Shown here: one piece after another, positions 59,392 to 64,000 of the stretch
Numbering within the stretch: position 1 is the first letter of the stretch
Layout: each line of letters opens with the position of its first letter
Assembly (NCBI GenBank): GCA_025531455.1
Contig: JAMYHL010000066.1
Coordinates: 62,001 to 126,000 of the forward strand
Direction of reading: 5' to 3'
Length of the DNA: 64,000 nt
Source of the DNA: Apiotrichum sp. Y4204
Taxonomy: Eukaryota; Basidiomycota; Tremellomycetes; Trichosporonales; Trichosporonaceae
The notes under the pieces: model-generated
Seen by the model: only the letters and a program-made list of their open reading frames with translations
Told to the model about the DNA's origin: nothing
The model's database searches: none
Made by a program: the position numbers and the translations under genes

Positions 59392-61883
59392 CGGAGCCAG
59401 CAGATCGCGAGGCTCCGAGTGCAAGATTGTGGGTGTTGTACGTCGTTAGGTTGTTGGTAACAATGCTCAGCAAGTGTACAGCAGGGAGATACGAGTTCGA
59501 GGAATTCGAGAGTTGAGAGGAATGCGGGGAAAAAGCCAAACAAGATACACGAGAAACAACGAAATTCCAGCTCTGTATGGTCCGACCAAAGTCGCGACTC
59601 GTGACGTCGAGAGGCGGCGGTGTCAAGCTTGATCTGGAATGCAGTGGCGTGGCGGCAGTGTTGAAAGGTCGTGGGTGGCGTGTTCAACAACGTCACAATT
59701 GCACAATTGCCAGAATGCAATGGTCTGGCTCACAAAATTGTGGGGCAGATGAAGTGTGGGAAGGCGGGGCCCAAGGGCCGCTGGTTCTATGCGCGTGTGT
59801 GGACCGCCGGCAGCGCCGCAGAGCGGCAGGACTGGCTCGAGAGCTAGAGATCCAGAGAACACGTCCTTTCTTCAGGTACCAGATCAAGCAGGTTGGGCCG
59901 ACGAGCGGAGTGGAGGTGGGCCGATAGCGGACGAGGCTGATGAGGCTGCTGTTTGTGGGATTGTGGGGTATGTTGGGAGCAGAGGAACCGAGCTGGAACT
60001 GAAAGCTGGAACAACGGGTCGGGAGGTTCGCGAGGTTTACTTCACGTCACACGCGAACGCGACAAAGGGAATCAGAAGATCAGAAGACCAACAGGGAGCG
60101 GTGGCGGGTGGAGACTAAAGGCACGAGACGCGAAATGGCTCACAACCTAACAACGAACGCTAGCGAACGCTCGAACGCCCGAACGTCAACGCCTTGCACG
60201 CAGCACGTGTTGCGGCACACGACCGCAGGAACAATGGCTCAATAGATCGATAGTGTGCCCTGGTAGCAGACATCAGGACAGGACAACAGGCCGAGTACCA
60301 CATCACGGCCCACGGCCCGCTGTTGTGGGGCAGAGCTGGTGGGGGAGCCGCCACGCCCAAACCCGCCGGTCCAGATGGCCCAGACGCACGCCACACGCTA
60401 CACGCTGCGTTCACGCCGTGTTCACGCTACTCGCCTGCCCTGGTCCAGAAGGCCAGAAGGACAGGGGCGCGAGTGACGAGTGACTTGCTAGACGACGGTG
60501 GCGTTGTTGAGGATAGAGAGCGAGAGAATGATGACTCGATGACGAGCTCCATGCTTCATGGCCTCCGCGGATCACAGCCTCAACCCTCCACTCGTCCCTT
60601 TGGGCAGTACATTTTCTTTGGGGCAGCGCACGGATCGCGCACAGAGCCCGTGCGCGCGTACGCCGAGGAGAACCGGATGGATTTGCTGATTCGCGGTGAT
60701 CTACTGTAATAAGTATCTGCAGCGTGTGCAGCGCCGGCAGCGCACGGGCCCAGCTGAGCGCGTGGCGCAGAGTGTGCCGAGTGTGCAGAGCGCGCAGAGT
60801 GAGTCGACATGAGTCACCTTGGGCCTTGGGCTTTAGGCCTTGGAGTGTCCCCCGTGAAGCAGTGAGCCCTTAGAGCCCCTCATTGCTCCATGGATCCATG
60901 GCCCCACGGCCTTTCTCCGGCAATGGCCCCGGATTCCACCACCGCGTATTGTTTCCCTCTGATCGCGTGCCCAACCGCTCACCCTGCACCCTAGGCCTCA
61001 AGAGTTCGAATAGTCCTCGATAGTCTAGAGTCTCCCCCGTGGCGCACTCACGCGGTACCCCGCACGGACCCCGCACGCCAGACCCCGACCCCGCCCCGTC
61101 TTTCCCGCAACGCAACCTCCGGCGGATAGAGGTCGCGCTGAGGCCCAACGCCAGTGAAGGCAGAAGGCTTTGCGGCCTTGCGGTTTGTAGGAAAGCGGGG
61201 AGGTCACGAATCACGGCGTCGCGTCGTGCCGCGGGGTCGGACTGTACGCGTAATTTGTAACTGCCATCTAGGACCTAGATCTCCTTTCCTGGCTCAAGGC
61301 CGAACCATCACTCGTGACGCGTTATCCGTTAGCCTCTGTCGCGTGTCTGGTGTCTCATGTTAGTATACTCTGTATTGAGTCGAGTCTGGCTCCGAGTGCA
61401 GCTGTATCTCCCAGATTGCGTATTGTGCCGGCTGCGATATTGTTGCCGAATTCTACGCGTATGTGTTTCGTGCTCGCTCTGATGGCGAAGACTACCTGAC
61501 GTTAACTGACTGTTCCATTAATCGCGGGTGCTGTCAGTGTAGTTGCTCGAACAAGGTAGCTTTCCGCAAGGCTGCCTCGTCCTTCGTCTCCAATCTCGGT
61601 GTCCTCGATCCCGGTCCTCGGTCTCGTCCCTAGTTCTCGTCGTGCTCGATCGGCTGCATGTTAGGCATCACGCTCTACAATCCCGCACCCCTCCCCCGCC
61701 CCTCAGAGACATAGCTGCATCCCAACTCTACGATTCGATCCGCTACAGTATACGTATACGTCTTCGACACATTATCTACCTGCCGCTGGGCGCGGCGTCG
61801 GCGCTGGCCAGCTGTCGCGCCTGGCGCGCACTATGCTGGGCTGCCTGCTCTCAGCCCTCTGCTCTCTGCACTCGCTGCCGCTC
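59392..61883. other. Intergenic between J-like gene and TUP1
   Basis: 2.5 kb: promoter of the J-like gene and TUP1 3' flank. A short tandem CGAACGC repeat lies at 60154-60185 and a GC-rich GTGTGCAG-type repeat near 60720-60800. No coding signal supported. Confidence 0.5.
60154..60185. repeat. CGAACGC tandem repeat
   Basis: Four copies of CGAACGC (last one truncated to CGAACG) with 1-3 nt spacers. No known function. Confidence 0.6.
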
Positions 61884-63832
61884 CTAGTTTGTTGTATCGG
61901 CAGGACCATAGCTCCAGATACGTGCGTGGCAGTCGCCCGAGCCCGACGCGAGCAGGCCACCTGACCGCGCGAGGTCGATCGAGATGACGCTGTTCTTGTG
62001 GCCCTGCAGCAGGAACTGTGCGTGGCCGTCCTGGATGTTCCAGAACTGGATAGAGCGGTCCTTGGATCCAGACACAACCCATTGTCCGTCAGGCGAGATG
62101 GCGACCGATAGAACGTAGTCCTGATGTCAGTTGAGCTTCATTATCATCATCATAACTCACCTTGTGGCCGTTGAGGGTATTTGCGCAGGTGCCGAGACCC
62201 TTCTCCACCGCTTCTTTGGACCCCGCCGGCATGGCCTCGACGGCGCGCTTCGTCTGCGAGAGGTCCCACACGCGGAGAGTGCGGTCGAGCGAACCAGAGA
62301 CAAGCGACTTGCCGTCGGGCGAGAAGGCAACCGAGTAGACCGAGTCCTTGTGGCCCTTGAGACGCTCCAGCTGCTGGCCAGTCTGCACGTTCCAGACGCG
62401 CACCATCGTGTCAAGCGAGCCTGCGGCGACAAGTTTTCCATCGGGGGAGACTGGATGTCAGTTGATGCAACGGTTGCTGTAACTCACGAGCAACAGAAGT
62501 GATGCCAGCATCGATCGGGCCCTGCTCGTTGTGTACAAAGTCCTCGATACGAAGGTCGGCAACACAGTGGCCCTTCTCAGTGTCCCAAACACGCGCAGAC
62601 TTGTCACCCGAACCAGACACGAGGTAGCGTCCATCCCGGCTGAAGTCGAGCGAGTAGATCTCCTGCATGTGGCCCTGCAGGAGGTGACGGATGCGCTGCG
62701 CCTTGATGTCCCAAATCTGCCGTCAGCACAGAGCCCGTCTGACAATCGTCGCGGGACTCACCCTAATCTGCCTGTCCTCCGCACCAGTTGCCAGGTACTT
62801 GCCATCCGGGCTGAAGCAGATGCTGCGGATGTACAAGTCTCCAGTCCGCGTTGCGCTCTCGTCGAAGAGGACGCACACCTTGGCACCCGTCTTGGTGTCG
62901 AAAATCTGTGCTGTACGGTTGCAACCAGTGGCGAGGTACTTGCCGTCGGCGGAGAACTTGACACAGCACACGACAGTCTCGTGCACCAAAGAGTGTACAA
63001 GCGACACATCAAGCAACTTCTTTGACTGGGGAGACCACACTGCGAACCAGTCGGACCCCTCCTTTTTCAACTCTCGAGAAACATTCTCTGGGTCGAGGTC
63101 GGAGAGCAGCGGGGCGGGGCTGTTGCGGGCCATGAGAGAGAGGGAGTCCTTGCGGTCGCGCTCAAGGCTGGTGGACATGGGACGGGGGATGGGAGCGGAA
63201 GGGTATGGAGAGCGAGCTGTTGAGTTAGAGACAGGTTTATTTGGTTCCACTCACAGACAAGTGCGTCTGCACCATTCATCGGAGGCGGATGGGATGGAGG
63301 ATATCCGGGACCACCCCGCTCGTGCTCCGACCCGGGCCCGAGGTGCGGGGGAGAAGAAGGCACTGGCCCGTTGCCAGGGGGGCCAACAGGACCACCCCCA
63401 CCGCCGCGTGCAACTTCCAGTTCGCGGCGTAGGCGTTCAATCTCGGCCTCGTACCTGCTTGTCAGCGACTGTTTGGATGCTACCGCGGTGCTATAGCCAT
63501 GGAGCTGATGGACAGCCTCTGAGCTACTCACTCTTGCCGGATCTTTCCATGCGCCTGCTCGAGATCATACAACGTTTTCCTGATCAAGCCAAGCTCGTTG
63601 ACCTGCTGATTAACTGAACAGTTAGCCGTGCACCCGGACCGCGCCTCGCCGCATTCTACGCACGCTGTGCCTCGTACTCGTCCCTCTGGGTCTTCCACAT
63701 GGTGCCCTCCTGGGCGACGGTCTCAACCTCCTGCTTGATGAGATCGAAAAACTCGTTCAGCCTCTGCACAGAGGCAGGAGGAATCGCCCCAGGCGCATTC
63801 GAGGGAGCAGCCGCTGGGGGCAAGCGATGGTG
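61884..63832 (-). CDS. TUP1: Tup1 transcriptional corepressor (5' end beyond right edge)
   Basis: Seven exons lie in the window (63832-63664, 63613-63532, 63454-63255, 63216-62762, 62716-62488, 62450-62161, 62120-61884), giving 553 residues. There is no in-frame ATG in the first of these, so the start exon lies further right. Tup1 with Ssn6 represses gene sets for mating, glucose response and development. The N-terminal tetramerisation helix is visible: [23 protein letters not shown] and [16 protein letters not shown] Gly/Pro linker follows, then [34 protein letters not shown] opening a seven-bladed WD40 propeller (repeats such as [56 protein letters not shown]) that ends at [12 protein letters not shown]. 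The acceptor at 63833-63835 is the best choice but not certain. Confidence 0.94.
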
Positions 63833-64000
63833 CTGTTATGATAAGGATCAGGGAGAAAAAGGGGCGCGATATGGAGATCGATGGGAAGCAGGCAGCAGTT
63901 TGGTGATGCCATCAAGTTTGGATCCAGCAGCCACGGGGGATCGCAATGACGAGGGAGAGGCGACGGAAGACAAATGGCACCGAGGATCGTCAAAGAGGGC

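Overview
This 64 kb window is nuclear DNA from a filamentous or yeast-like basidiomycete. It is GC-rich. Genes carry several short introns with GTRNGY donors, CTRAC/CTCAAC branch points and YAG acceptors, and many introns are only 32-40 nt. There are no operons. Protein similarities and intron style suggest Tremellomycetes, most likely Trichosporonales; that placement is inference. I assembled spliced models by hand, and every complete model closes in frame.

Layout, left to right: THEM6-like hotdog thioesterase (-, runs off the left edge); farnesyltransferase beta subunit RAM1 (+); class I DAHP synthase (+); p47/Shp1 UBX cofactor of Cdc48 (+); intronless indoleamine 2,3-dioxygenase (-); a 4.4 kb empty stretch; amino acid permease (+); ERMES subunit MDM34 (-); RNA polymerase II subunit RPB3 (-); a CLASP/Stu1 microtubule protein (-); lariat debranching enzyme DBR1 (-); a 5.6 kb stretch without a gene; SR-protein kinase (+); 3-ketoacyl-CoA reductase IFA38 (-); PRELI/UPS lipid-transfer protein (-); PYM, the Mago-Y14 binder (-); RNA polymerase III subunit RPC82 (+), divergent from PYM; an unknown Ser/Tyr-rich protein (-); kinesin-6 (-); an unknown small Cys-containing protein (-); a large protein with a degenerate J domain (-); and the corepressor TUP1 (-, runs off the right edge).

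Most genes are housekeeping genes with no single pathway linking them. Loose themes are RNA processing (DBR1, SRPK, PYM), transcription (RPB3, RPC82, TUP1), lipids and organelle contacts (MDM34, PRELI, IFA38), spindle and microtubules (CLASP, kinesin-6), and amino acid metabolism (DAHP synthase, IDO, permease).

I found no CRISPR array, rRNA, convincing tRNA or intact transposon. The less ordinary items are the J-like protein with HPN in place of HPD, two unrecognised small proteins, an RGG-extended PYM, a poly-glycine tail on RPB3, a strong hairpin in an AT-rich island at 35.3-35.5 kb, and a bZIP/E-box motif cluster upstream of IDO.
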